Positions 1 to 10,814 of a DNA stretch of 64,000 nt are shown piece after piece (within the stretch, counting starts at the first letter, position 1; each line of letters starts with the position of its first letter). Source of the stretch: Galbula dea (lineage: Eukaryota > Chordata > Aves > Piciformes > Galbulidae). The DNA lies in the NCBI GenBank assembly GCA_013399015.1, contig VWZX01004911.1:1242340-1306339 (forward strand), read 5' to 3'. The notes under the pieces were generated by a model. The model did no database searches. It saw only the letters and a program-made list of their open reading frames with translations, and was not told the origin of the DNA. A program made the position numbers and the translations under genes.

Positions 1-11
1 CAGAATGGATT

Positions 12-54
12 TTTTTTTTTCCTCAAAAAAAAAGAGCTTAAAAAAAAAAAAAAA
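12..54. repeat. poly-T/poly-A low-complexity tract
   Basis: An 11-base T run is followed by two A runs, the second about 16 bases long. The tract is simple-sequence DNA at the window edge. It could be the worn tail of a retrocopy, but no retrocopy body is visible beside it. Confidence 0.85.
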
Positions 55-512
55 AGACAAGAAAAAAGCAAAGAGTTTTGACTTTCTTCATGTTTTTAAG
101 GAAAATGAAACATTTCTGCAGGTTGCAGGTTTTGTAACATGCTGGACTTTTATCTGAAGAGCAATAATGGGAATATTTGTCTCTATGTTCCCCCCACTCA
201 TACCCTCAGAAGGGGAGGACTTCATTCCTGTGCAAGGATAACTCTGTCTCCTTGTAGGATGGTTCCCCCGGGGAGCTGCACAAAAGCACTCTTCACTGGG
301 CAAAAGCTGTGCTGGTGGAAGCAAGGTGACCCACATATTTCAAGAAAAGGAGAGGCTGAGGAAGGAAAAAGAAGCAGGAGGAAAGATGCAGAATCCCCTG
401 GCTGGGGAGGGCTGCCAGGGAGAGGCTGTGCAGCTCAGCCAGCTCACACCAGGCTGTGCTCCTGTGTTTGGTCTCTTTTAATTTGACCAAGCATCAGTGG
501 AGTTAGAGAGTG
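55..512. other. unique non-coding stretch, nothing recognised
   Basis: Both strands hold overlapping open frames of about 65-115 codons here. Several frames being open together, with no splice context, points to chance openness rather than a gene. Confidence 0.5.
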
Positions 513-688
513 ACCAAAGTCAGAGGAGAGGAGCTCTGTTCCTTGTGATTTCAGATACCAAAGACAGAGGAGAGGAGCTCTGTTCCTTGTGATTTCAGAT
601 ACCAAAGTGAGAGGAGAGGAGCTCTGTTCCTTGTGATTTCAGACACCAAAGTCAGAGGAGAGGAGCTCTGCTCCCTGTGATTTCAGAC
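513..688. repeat. 44-bp minisatellite, 4 copies
   Basis: Four head-to-tail units begin with ACCAAAG at 513, 557, 601 and 645, which is an exact 44-bp period. Each unit contains GAGGAGAGGAGCTCTG and ends with a TGATTTCAGA-like segment. Units differ by only a few substitutions, for example GTC, GAC or GTG after ACCAAA. The high identity suggests recent expansion and likely copy-number variation between individuals. Confidence 0.95.
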
Positions 689-1425
689 AAGCAACAGCAC
701 AGATTACCACTGTCCTTTGCATGCTATGCCCTAGAAAATGTAGGGGAGCCCAATCTCCCTTGTCATCAGGCCAGATTCTGCTCTTCCATCCTTATGGTGC
801 AGTCCTGTTGGTATAAAGAGGTGTACACAGGTTTAGCTACCAGCCAGGACTTTGTTTGTTCCCCAAATGCATCTAAATAATTGCTAGTATTGCAGTAAAA
901 AAGAAAATGTTGCAGTTTTAGTCAAGAATCTCCCTAAACTGTATGGGAGCACAGATTCCCCTGCAGCTCCACAGCCATATCCATGTTCTGGAAGGTGAAG
1001 AAAGTGTGTTCTGTTCCCTGTGTGCTGCTGCTTCCCATTGGATTCCCTCGAGGCAATGCAGCTCCCCATGCACAGTATCCCAAGTGGAATGTGCTGTTTG
1101 GGTTGTTGCAGGACATAGAGGAAGGCAAGATCTAGTCTTGCTATTTGTGGCAATGTGTATTTGGAGCTGCCTGAATAATTCATGGCAGATCTTAACTCTT
1201 TCTGTTTGTGTGATGCTTATTCAAAGGTAATTTTTCTCATGATCTGACTCTTTTTGCTTACACATTTTTTGATGTATGGGAATAGAGGGAAACTAGGAAG
1301 AATCATCCTTTCATGCTGAACAAGGAACTTTATTGCAATGAGCCCAACAGTGGCAGCTCAACAGTGTCTGGTTTATTGGGCATCTGAAGAGATGTGTGGT
1401 AACATCTCCTTCCCTCTCTACTCAG
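689..1425. other. unique non-coding stretch
   Basis: No repeat family or gene is recognised. On the minus strand an AATAAA lies at 1334-1329 (TTTATT on the plus strand), in a context that could be a polyadenylation signal. No terminal exon could be tied to it. Confidence 0.4.
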
Positions 1426-1687
1426 CTCCTCCCAAGGATTCTTGCCAAAAGCAGGTATCCTGCTCATAAATCACTTCTTCAGGCAGTGAGGAAAGCAAAC
1501 ACAACTGGAGAGGGGGTTTGCAGCCAGCAGCAATCTGTGGCTAGAGATGCTCCCAGAGTTACACAGGAGGAATACATTAAAAGTATTGAAGAGTTTGTTG
1601 TAAAGGATGTGTTAAAACCTCTCTCTGTTGATGCATGTGTTAATATTCTAGATGTGTTTACCAATCTCAGTAGCTTATTTCACAGGG
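1426..1687 (+). CDS. candidate internal exon, product not recognised
   Basis: An open frame runs from 1396 to 1734 without an ATG start. Inside it, a pyrimidine-rich tract (1401-1423) ends in CAG at 1425, a good 3' splice site. The frame then reads about 87 residues with protein-like composition. The second half is rich in charged and aliphatic residues (EEYIKSIEEFVVKDVLKPL, then a hydrophobic ACVNILDV segment) and could be helical. A GT at 1688-1689 could serve as donor but is a weak match (GGG|GTGTCT). A better donor-like GTATCC sits at 1455, which would leave a 29-base micro-exon. I do not recognise the family. It may be a real exon, a decayed retrocopy, or a chance frame. The end is uncertain. 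Confidence 0.2.
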
Positions 1688-1739
1688 GTGTCTTAGGGCT
1701 GGCATTTCAGCTGTCTTTGTGCAGATGCATGTGAAAATC

Positions 1740-2470
1740 CACCTTTCCCTAATCAAGAACCATCATTCTGCTCTCTTCCCATTTAAGTTCCTGCTTACTC
1801 AGGTCTCCTTTCCAGGGGTGCTCACCCCATGCTAGGTTCACTAAAAGCAGATGAGGCACAGTCCCTCCCTAGGGGGGCTGCAAGCACTGGGATATTGCAG
1901 CCTCTGAATGCAGATTCTAGAGGTTTCATTGGAGCAGCCACCTTTGGAAACTCTTCTCTAGGGACATGATCCAATGTCTATGGAAAGGAGGAAACCAAAA
2001 GCCTCCCAATGACATCCATTCTAGCAGGCTTTGGATCAGCCCTTAAATGTTTTTCTCTTCAGCATGGTTTTGTTTTCCTCTTTTGCACTACATTTTCCCC
2101 CCCTCTCTCTTGTTTTTCATCCTTCTCCTTTGGAAAATCAAAGTTCTCAGGTTGGAATGGGATTCTGCTTTCCAGGCTGGGCAGATGTGATCTGAAGTGA
2201 GAAATCCCCCTAGAGTCCAAATATATCTGGAGGACATTAGCTGTCCTGCATGACCTGCTGGCTGTTGCTCCCTTACATAATTGATTTGGGGGTTGTTTGG
2301 TTGGGATTTTTTGGGGTTTGGTGTAATAATTTTTTTGTATCAGGATTTATATCTAAAAGCACCTCTCCTAAGCTCTAGATGCTTACTAACCCTGCCTGGC
2401 AGCCTGCCAGTTCTAAGCAGCCAAAAATATATCACCTTACTTGGCTTGTGGGCATTTTTGGATCTTGAAA
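1740..2470. other. unique non-coding stretch with G/T-rich segment
   Basis: No gene or repeat is recognised. Positions 2285-2325 are strongly G/T-biased on the plus strand, with G runs separated by T runs. There are not four runs of three Gs at close spacing, so a stable G-quadruplex is not supported. Confidence 0.4.
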
Positions 2471-2472
2471 AG

Positions 2473-2497
2473 TTAATCCAGCTCTAAGCTGGATTAA
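2473..2497. promoter_or_regulatory. perfect palindrome of two TAATCC homeodomain sites
   Basis: The arm TTAATCCAGCT (2473-2483) is exactly reverse-complementary to AGCTGGATTAA (2487-2497), with a 3-base centre CTA. Each arm carries TAATCC, the known core for K50 homeodomain proteins such as OTX, PITX, CRX and GSC. The two cores are inverted relative to each other. Regulatory function is inferred from the motif only. A DNA or RNA hairpin is the alternative reading. Confidence 0.4.
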
Positions 2498-2967
2498 TAA
2501 TGGAACATCCCTTTAACCAAAGGCATGTAAGGTCAAGGCAGAGCTATGTGGATAGTCCAGGCTGGTAACCACAGAAGTAATTTATTAGGGGTTTGGTGGG
2601 GGGGTGGTTTTTGTCCTATATAGGACCTAAAATGATTTCTTTCAGCAGTATTTTTCCTGCTGGAGTAAAGGAGGAGCAGAGGAGTGGGCACAGGTCTAGG
2701 CTGAAGGAATAAGAGGTCTGAGAGGTTGATGGTGATGAAGGATATTGGCTGAGGGAAGAAGACAGACCAGAAAAACATCAGCTTTATTTTTTGGTGAAGG
2801 GGAGAGTCTGAGGGCCAGGTGAACTTGCTCTGGAGATTAAACAGAGGCTGGCTGGCACAAGGATGCCTTTCAGGATGCTGGAGTGACAGCAAGCACAACT
2901 CCAGCTGCGCTCGCGTGGTTCCTGTTGTCACCAGGGCACTTTGATGTGTTGGGTTCACCTTATACCT

Positions 2968-2989
2968 CCTGTCTGTCTGTCTGTCTGTC
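2968..2989. repeat. (CTGT)n microsatellite
   Basis: About five uninterrupted CTGT units lie here. This is a simple tandem repeat, likely polymorphic. Confidence 0.9.
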
Positions 2990-4041
2990 ACCTCTTCAGC
3001 AGCCTTATGTAATGCCCTCTTAGGATCACTGCCTGTGCACCCTCAGAGCAGCAAAATGCTGTTCCCTCTTACCCCTTGAATACAGAAGTCAGCTGGAGAT
3101 CTTCAGATGCTCCTCCTCAGCCTTTACAAGTAAACTGAAAAGGAGATGGAGAGCCTGGGGTTTGCTTCCACTGGTTCTGTCAGGGGATGCTTGACAGGAA
3201 CCAGGTGAATAGTCCCAGGGTTGGAAGTAATGTAAGAGCAGTGTTGGGCCTTTTGAATCCCCCAAAATGTGATGGCAGAAAGGTGAGGGGTTTGGATCAG
3301 AGAGGTGTCCTTGGGTTGGTCCCAGCAGCAGGGGTGTTAAACCACAGCGAGCCTGGACTGCAGCTCCTGAAGGCAAGAGGAAATATAAGGCAGCTTTAAA
3401 GTTTGTGGTTTGGGGGCTGTTATTTTCCTCTTGAAACATGATTCCCTTCCTTTTCTTCTCTTGAAACTCAGAAATCAATTCTTTTAAAAGATCCCTGATG
3501 GATAGGTTTCTGAAGTGTTCTCTTTATTGTCTGTTTTAGTGCTTTTTCTCCCCATTTCCCCTGCCCTCTGACAAGAGTTGCTGATGTGGCTGGAGCAGGG
3601 AGGACACACTGCATCTCCTCAGTGAAGGACACAGGTCATAACATCCCAGCTCCTTCTCCAGCATGCCTGTTGGGTGGGATGATGTTTGCATGGGCTGAAG
3701 TTAAGGGCTGTGACTAGCCCAGAGACAGCAAGTGCTTTAGGGATCTGGATAGGTGGAGGACTTCAACCCAACAGGCAGATGTAAATCATAACTCAGTTAA
3801 CCTTAGTCTTTTTCTCCAAAGACTGATTTCATCTTGCTTTCTCCACTCCAAGCCTTTTCATTCATTCCTGCTAAGTGTTCCTGGCAGAGCTTTCAGCTGC
3901 TTGGGGCTTAAATAAGACTATAAAGAGCAAATAATACAGCAGGCTCTAAATTTATTACAGTGGGAGATTTTACCTTGTCCTCCTGATGCTTTCAGGAGCT
4001 GGGACAGTGGTGGTTGGCCAAGGGGTCCAGATAGGCATCCC

Positions 4042-4098
4042 CACTCCACCAGATCCTGCTCTATCATAGACTCCACCAGATCCTGCTCTATCATTAGA
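4042..4098. repeat. tandem duplication, about 28 bp x 2
   Basis: The segment CTCCACCAGATCCTGCTC recurs head to tail at 4043 and 4071, followed each time by TATCAT. The second copy carries one extra T. This is a simple two-copy local duplication. Confidence 0.9.
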
Positions 4099-5595
4099 CT
4101 GGCAGACTACAAAACTAAAGTACCTTCAGCTTGGACTGTTCTGAGAGTATTGTGCTTGAAACACACATAGGAGACATGTTCATCTGTCTATATGTACATA
4201 TGTCTAGTCACTGCTGGTGAAGCTTGTTTATTGAACATCTTGGCATGCTTATCAAGGATGGATGAATCACTGATATTTTTAATACCAATTCCCCAAAATA
4301 CTAAAGCAAACAAGTCAGGCAGTGAGATCACAAAGAGAGCCACACAGGGATCTCCTCACCAGGCCAAATGTTTCTCCCTTACCTATAAAGCCCCATGTTA
4401 TAAGACACATTAGCTGTACATTCTTAACAGATGGGGCATAACAAGCTGTTGAAGAGCATCTCCTCTGCTGAGGGGAGGCACTGCTAGAAGAAAGCCACGT
4501 GGCTGGCTGAGCCCTGAGGAAACTGAGATGAGCTGGAGGAGGAGGAGGCTGTCATCTGTCTGGGTGTTGATGTCCTGCATGTCACTGAGAGATCTAGTCA
4601 AGCAGTTTGACCCCTGTTAAACTCACTCAGCTCCTTTGCATATTTACAGAGGCACCAACACCCTGATGAGAGTTTTCCTCTTGTTAAACATGTGCCTTGG
4701 TTGTCCTGGACATGTCACAAGTGATTTGGAGGTGGTCTAGAGAACACAGGAGAGATTTTTGGGCAGGCTCTGTGTATCCTTGGTAGGTTAGAGTCTGGTC
4801 TGTGGAAGGGTTTTTCCTCTCTCCCATCTTTTCAGATGGTGGAGTCCTGTGGAGAGGGAAGGAGGCTTTCCACAAGCTGTTGACTGTGGCTGTTTGAGCT
4901 CTCCCATGCTTTGCATGAGGATACAGCCCTCTGGTGTAGTGTGGGCACAGTTATGGGAATGTAAATATATAAGCAGTAGAATGTATGCAAACATATGTAG
5001 ATGCATTTGTATCTGTGTATAGAGCAAGCCTGGGGAACTGCAGGAAGGACTGGGGAGTGGCTCATTTTCCCAGAAAAGGAGGTTGACCTACAACTTATCA
5101 ACATGATAAAGTAAAGTAACAAATAGATTAGAACAGTTTTTAGGCAGAGGGGACATATTACACTTCCCCCTTGAAACAATTCCACTGTTCCCTGTGACCA
5201 GGGAAGCCATTCCCACCCATGCTGCCTTTGAGAAGGCAAGAAATGCTTTTTTTCCTGTTTCTTCTAAAATCCTTTGGCCTTAATCTTATGTCATTCCCCC
5301 ACTGCAGGTCTTCTGAAGCCTTGTAAATCATTGCTCCCTAATCCCATAATGAAAAGCAGGATTACCTCAGCTGTAACACTTGCAGGACACATCTTTGGAT
5401 GATGCTCACCTGGCTGGAGGTCTCAGCTGCCTGAGACAGGAGGGATGCAGAGGCTTCTCCAGGTTCCTGCAGCCTTCACCCCACATGAGCTCCCCTGTCA
5501 TCTGCCCTGGCATTCTGTAGGGTTTCAGTCTACTGTTTGATCAGGCAGTTTGCCCTCAAACTGAATAACAAAATGAAAATGACCCCCCTCCCCAT

Positions 5596-5658
5596 GGCAA
5601 GGGGGTTGGAGCTAGATGATCTTTAAGGTCCCTTCCAACCTGAGCCATTCTAGGATTC
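5596..5658 (+). mobile_element. CR1 LINE 3' fragment
   Basis: The fragment begins GGCAAGGGGGTTGGA, continues through AGATGATCTTTAAGGTCCC and TTCCAACC, and ends in a worn ATTCTAGGATTC tail. This is the 3' terminus of a CR1 non-LTR retrotransposon in sense orientation. It is severely 5'-truncated, as CR1 copies usually are. Confidence 0.9.
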
Positions 5659-5941
5659 AAATGCTTACTAAAATCAGTTAGGAAAAAAAAAACAACAACC
5701 AACCCAAAATGAAATTTTGCTGGTATTTTTTTCCACCAAATCCAAGAGATTTCCACCCATGAGTCACCCAGGCAGCATTCCTTAAGGGGAGAGCATTTCA
5801 TTCTTAAAGCTCAGCCTCAACTGTTGGATTTGGGCTGTAATAGTAGGTTGATCTTGCTGTCAGCTGCATTCAGGGCTGGGAAATGGGCCCCTCTGCAACT
5901 TGGGAATAATTCAGGTGCCTCAAAATCACACAGGGAAATAT

Positions 5942-5965
5942 ACATATATATATATATATGTATGT
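5942..5965. repeat. (TA)n microsatellite
   Basis: A run of alternating T and A, interrupted by CA and TG steps at the edges, lies just upstream of a T-rich run. Simple repeat. Confidence 0.85.
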
Positions 5966-6299
5966 AATTTTTTTCCCCAGTAAGATCTAATGAGCCCTTG
6001 GCACACAGTGCCACAAGAGCTGAATGAGATCCCAAAGAGAGCCATCTCTAAACAGCTGCAGATTGAGCTGCTGTGTGTAAAATGCCTAATTCTGTGGTGG
6101 GGTGTGTTCCTGTCTATATATTCAACCACCCAAATGGAAGAAGATAGTTGGGGAAAGTATCCTCAGGAAAGCTTTAAGAACAAGGGAATTCAGCTGAATG
6201 TGGTGTGACCTGGCTGCTAGGCTTTCTGTAAAGTGATCTTCTGCATCTTCAAGATGCCCTTGTTTATTTTCTTGGATTGTGCTTTGATTTAAAATTCTA

Positions 6300-6760
6300 G
6301 GCTCATTAAATGCCATAAAAAGAAACATTTACATAATTTACAAGCTCTTTATATGAACATTTTAATAAAAGAGCACACCTTTAAATTAAATCACAAAGGC
6401 ATATGACATCTTTGAAGGAGAAACTTATATTCCCAAACACAATAAACATTCTTCTATTACTATGTTAATTTGGAAAACAGGTCATGGGAAATTAAATTGC
6501 TTAAAATAGGTCACCAATTATAACTCTGCATTCTATTAAAGCAAATGCATCTCTGAAATCTTTATTAGTTTATTTTAATTAAAGGCAGAGAAATATTCAG
6601 TGTTAAATTATTGCCATTTTGTATGTTTTACATTGATATGGACACACATTTATTATGCAGTGTAAAATGCTGCACATCCTTTTCATTATGGTGCTTGTAT
6701 TGTTTCTTAGTTACTTTACCCTGAAAGTACCTCTAGAATTCTATGTTTTCAATATAAAAG
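6300..6760. other. AT-rich, repeat-free block resembling a conserved non-coding element
   Basis: About 460 bp of AT-rich sequence contain no CR1, no long microsatellite and no useful reading frame. TAATTA/ATTAAA-type homeodomain cores are frequent (for example near 6486-6495 and 6575-6582). Composition differs sharply from the GC-richer flanks. Composition and motif density suggest an ancient regulatory element, but conservation has not been tested. Confidence 0.3.
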
Positions 6761-7075
6761 GAGAGGAGCCCACATGAAGTAACAGAGCAAATTTAATGTG
6801 ACCATTTATAGAAGGAAAGGCAAAAGCAAACACTCTCTGTGTTTGAAAACAGTTGTTGACCTCCTGAAAATTATTCCAGTGTAGGAAAGAGCAGAATTCC
6901 ATGTGTCAGGAGTCTGCAGCACTGCTGTTCATATCATGTTTCCAAATTAAATACATTGGGGTCTATTCCCCATTGATGTTCTCTCATCAATGGTAATTAT
7001 TACACAAGCCTATGGTGAGAGCTGGCAGCCACCCCACATGCCTCTGTTTGCAAACACTGCTCCCAAGAGACTCCA

Positions 7076-7372
7076 TGGTGGAGGTTGGCCTCTTCTTCCA
7101 GGTAACAAGTGACAGGATGAGAGGAAACAGCCTCAAGTTATGCCAGGGGAGGTTTGGGTTGGATCCTGGCAAAAAATTCTTCAGTGGCAGAGGGGTTAGG
7201 CATGGCCAGAGGCTGCCCAGGGCAGTGCTGGAGTCACCATCCTTGGAGGAGTTCAGAAATCATGGAGATGTGGTGCTGAGGGTCATGGTTTAGTGGTGAC
7301 CTGGCAGTGTTAGATTAACAGTTGGACTTGATGATTTTAGAAGTCTTCTCCACCCTTTAAGGTTCTGTGATT
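7076..7372 (+). mobile_element. CR1 LINE 3' fragment with degraded RT-ORF end
   Basis: Sense-strand CR1 of about 300 bp. It opens with a GAGGTTGGCCTCTTCTTCC segment, contains GACATGGTTTAGTGG-like and GTTGGACTTGATGATTTTAG segments, and ends TTCTGTGATT at 7371. Translation gives the CR1 C-terminal pattern (GNSLKLCQGRF, then RLPRAVLESPSLEEF) with substitutions. It is a decayed, non-autonomous copy. Confidence 0.93.
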
Positions 7373-9045
7373 GAATTTAGGGTTGCAGCTGTCAACAGAG
7401 ACTGAAATGAGCACAAGTTGGGTCTCTAAATGTCTGGGGCCACACTGACCCCCACAATTACCATGTGTGCACACACTCTTGGCCCAGAACAGGTCTAGCT
7501 GAGGTGTGTTAGGACTGGCTTAGATATAATCTGTTCCTTTAGGCTGTAGGAGGGTCCTGAAGTAGCTTTAGCATCAGTAAACACCATAACTGCCTAAAGG
7601 AGAATTTGACTTTCCCCCTGAAGCATGAAGGTGCACAGCCATGGTTCTAGTGGAGCATCTGTGTGGGGGTTTTAGGCTTGTGTTAAGGAACCATTCAGGA
7701 GCCTACAGGTGCTTGAATGCACTTCATGTTCTCCTGTAGAACATGATTGCCCATCCCAGCTGGAGGAGGTCACCACAGGTTCACAGAAATGGTTTAGAAA
7801 TGGCTTGCCCAAATGCCACAGGGGAATTTTATGCTGCAATCCTTCCAGATCAGGATGGCAAAGGGCTTGGATGCTCCTAAGAATTAGCAAAGAAACCTAA
7901 ATGCCCTTTTATCTTTAAGCTGTTGGTTCAAACTCTGCTTCCTTTCATGGTCTCTGGACCCCAAAAGTCCTCTCTAAGCTTGTGGGGCTGTTTGTAAGGC
8001 ATTCTGCAAGCTCCCAGTGAGCTCAGGGGAGGGCAGCAGCTGGATGGGGTCTTCCTCAGGGTAAGGTCAGACCTGCACCTTCCTCCTTCACTCAAATCCT
8101 TGTCTTCTGCAGGAGGAGAAGCAGACAGTGTTGCTGTTCAGTCTTCTTCAGTGAAGACCTGGCAGGGCAGAGCAGAGCAGGGCAGTGATAGTCTTGGTTT
8201 CTTGCCAGTGGAGTCACCTATAGATTTCTTGTGCACAGTTGGTTTTTTCTTCTCTTAGCTGCTCAAAGCACATCCTTAAAAGAGGCTCAAGAGATCTTTA
8301 AGGCTAAACAATAAAAGACCTATTACTTACCCAGGAGACCAACAACAGCTCCCAAGGGTAAACCCACATTAATTATGTATTGGAGCATTTGTATGTTATG
8401 CATTTAGACAGCATCCCTGTTATTTACTGAAGAGCTGGTAATGGCTGTGAAGCTGTTGTGATGAGCCAGGGTAAATATGGATGTCTGAGGATGGGAGGTG
8501 GAGCAGGAGGACACAGAAGCTCTGGGGATGGAGCACCAGGCACCTCACCTCCTCCTTTGCCTGGCTAAATGGTGCCCACTGCAGATCTGTTGTCATTCTC
8601 AGGATGATATAAACATGACTGGTGGTAACAGAAAGCCATGTACTTTTGCTGTTAAGGTCCTCAGATTGTTCTGTAGTTAGAATCTGCCCTTTCCAACCCA
8701 GTGAGCTGTATGTAGTTTGGTGATTGGATGCACTGCTTGATGCATGACTTTGTTGTTCTAATATTTATTCCAACTAAGAATCCTCTCAAACATGGCTGGG
8801 GTTCAGTCTGTTCTCAGATGCTTTCTTGAACTGCAGTTTGGATCTGCTTGGCCTTACAGTGACCTCATAGAAATGAATTTATAGTATTTAACACAAAATG
8901 CAGACAGCTGAATGGGTTCCCCAGCCCTGCAGCTTCAGTTCTGTGTTTCTGGTGTTAGGGTTGGTTTAACTTGCAGGGTATCAGCTTTGGGTTTGGGTTT
9001 TCCATCTTAGTCTGGGGACTTGGAAATGAGAAAAGTTGCAACTGT
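7373..9045. other. unique non-coding stretch
   Basis: No gene or transposon is recognised. A small AG/GC-rich patch at 8160-8185 repeats GGCAGAGCA-like words. The segment 8360-8410 is AT-rich with ATTAATTA. Confidence 0.4.
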
Positions 9046-9049
9046 ACAA

Positions 9050-9200
9050 CTGTGCAAAGAGCATTACTGTAATCTGCATAAAGAGCGGTGCAGAAGAGCT
9101 GTGCTATTAGGGACTCATTAATATGCAACAAAAACTTTATTTGCACTTGGTCTCAAAGTAACAGCAACTTCAGGTTCTCTCCCATTTGCATAAATGATAC
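9050..9200. promoter_or_regulatory. possible regulatory block with octamer-type POU motifs
   Basis: A perfect octamer ATTTGCAT lies at 9184-9191 (ATGCAAAT on the minus strand). A related ATATGCAA lies near 9121-9128 in an ATTAATATGCAAC context. The octamer is the known binding site of POU-domain proteins such as OCT1, OCT4 and BRN. The block is repeat-free. Function is inferred from motifs alone. Confidence 0.3.
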
Positions 9201-10796
9201 AGCACAAGGCTCCACCACCCCAATAATAGCCCTTAAGAGGATAATCATTTAAAGATGCTATGTATAGGCTCCTGAACTGTCCATTTAGCCCCATTTAAGC
9301 TAACACCCAACCCACAGCCAGGAGGATCAGGTTAAGGAATGTGCTAATTTACTGGATCTGCTTTCCCAGGCAGCCTTTACAAGAGGTCATTTTTCATGAA
9401 CTCCCCTAGTCACTTAAATCATAATATTTCATAATAAACCTCAAAGGCTACTGGATGATGGGGGTCATAAAAAGGCAACAAAGCTTCCCTGTGCTCCTCT
9501 TTGCCTTCAGCTTGGAGCACTGCCTGGTTTGGGAGAAACATCCTCCCTGATTTTCAATCCTCAGGATTTTAAACCCCCACTTACAGCTTCCTACCAGCAA
9601 AGCTCCACCTAGCATGGTGCCTGCTAAACCTCCATTCATGACCAAAAGAGGCTTCCCTAGAGGTCCACTTGCCCTCTGGAAAATAAATCCTTGCCTCTCA
9701 TAGATAAACAGCCAGGGCTGTGCTGACAACAACCCTACTGCTGGGAGCTGGGGTGTGCCTCTGGGAAGAGCAGCCTCCAAAAGCTGCTCCCCCTGTGCTT
9801 CTCTAAAGAGACTTTAGCTTGTTGTTTGTTTGTTTTCTTCCTCTTTTGTTGTTTGTTTAGTTTGGTTTTGTGTGTGTATGATGTGGGTTGGGTTTGGTTT
9901 GGTTTTTAGCTTATACTCATAATCCTTCCCTGCTTTTTGGGAAGGGATCCACTAGGCTGCCAGCCCTGCCAGAATTGATCCCCTTCACCCAAACTTTTAA
10001 TCTTTAAGCATTTAAGCAAAACATATTGGATTTGAACTTTAAGCCTGTCCTTAAGCCCAGCTGGTTTCACTGGGGCTGCTTCCCTGGAGCCCAACCCTGC
10101 TCTATGCTAGATGGGGAGAAGCAGCTCAGGGTTGGAACCTTCCTTTGTGTCCTCCCATTTTGGCAGCAGAATCACTCTGATTTTTCAAGGCACACACACT
10201 GACTGCTCCCTGATGGGGTCAAGCAGCTTAACTTGTGTGTTGCCAGCTAGAAGGATCCTTGCCTTCTCCTTTGGTGCTGGCCCCTGGGGTGGGTGCAGCA
10301 GAGGATCAGAGCCCTTCTGCGCGTGCTCTGCTGGCGTGGAAACAAAGATCCTCTCAGAGGAGACCTCAGGAACAAAGGGAGTCACAGGGACATCTCTCTG
10401 TGCTCTTTCCCATGTGCATGGAGATGGTGAAGCTTGAAGGATCTAAGCTGAAGGTGTTGCCTGTTCAAAAGCAAACCAGCTCCATCTTCCCTCCTCTCCT
10501 TCCCTTTCCCCTGGTCCCGTGATGTTTCGGCTTCAGAGTATGAACCTGAGCGATGCTGGCCACCAGTTAATGTCCAAGGCTTCAGAGCTGCTGATGGCTA
10601 TGGCTCTGCTCTTTTTAAACAAGGTTTTCCTGTCAGGCAGGATTTGAACTGATAGAAATCCATTGATTTGTGTGTGTTTGGCTGTTGGGTCACACATGAG
10701 AGTATAATCCAGCCTAAATGTCTCTAACTTTTATAGCACTGGCAAGCTCTCCGCAGATGAACTCTGATCTGAAACTCTCCTTTTGGTGCCACATCT
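9201..10796. other. unique non-coding stretch
   Basis: No gene is recognised. It includes a GTTT/GGTTT-rich simple-sequence segment, listed separately. The 10.1-10.5 kb part is GC-richer, with overlapping chance frames in several phases. Confidence 0.4.
9817..9908. repeat. G/T-rich simple sequence (GTTT / GGTTT)n
   Basis: About 90 bp consist almost wholly of G and T on the plus strand, with GTTT units at the left, GTGTGT in the middle and GGTTT units at the right. It is a degenerate compound microsatellite. Confidence 0.8.
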
Positions 10797-10813
10797 TAAT
10801 TGCATTGCAATTA
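10797..10813. promoter_or_regulatory. 17-bp palindrome TAATTGCA-T-TGCAATTA
   Basis: Eight-base arms TAATTGCA and TGCAATTA are exact reverse complements around a single T. The arms combine homeodomain cores (TAATTG/CAATTA) with a central TTGCATTGCAA that resembles POU or C/EBP half-sites. This suggests a dimeric binding site. Function is not shown. Confidence 0.35.
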
Positions 10814-10814
10814 G

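Larger units (their letters stand above)
2500..5595. other. unique non-coding stretch
   Basis: No gene is recognised. The stretch contains a CTGT microsatellite and a two-copy 28-bp duplication, listed separately. Open frames up to 152 codons on the minus strand (2533-2991) include the translated CTGT microsatellite and look like chance frames. Confidence 0.4.

Noticed and set aside
513..688. Regular repeats considered as a CRISPR-like array
   Set aside because: Units are head to tail with no unique spacers, and the surrounding DNA is vertebrate.
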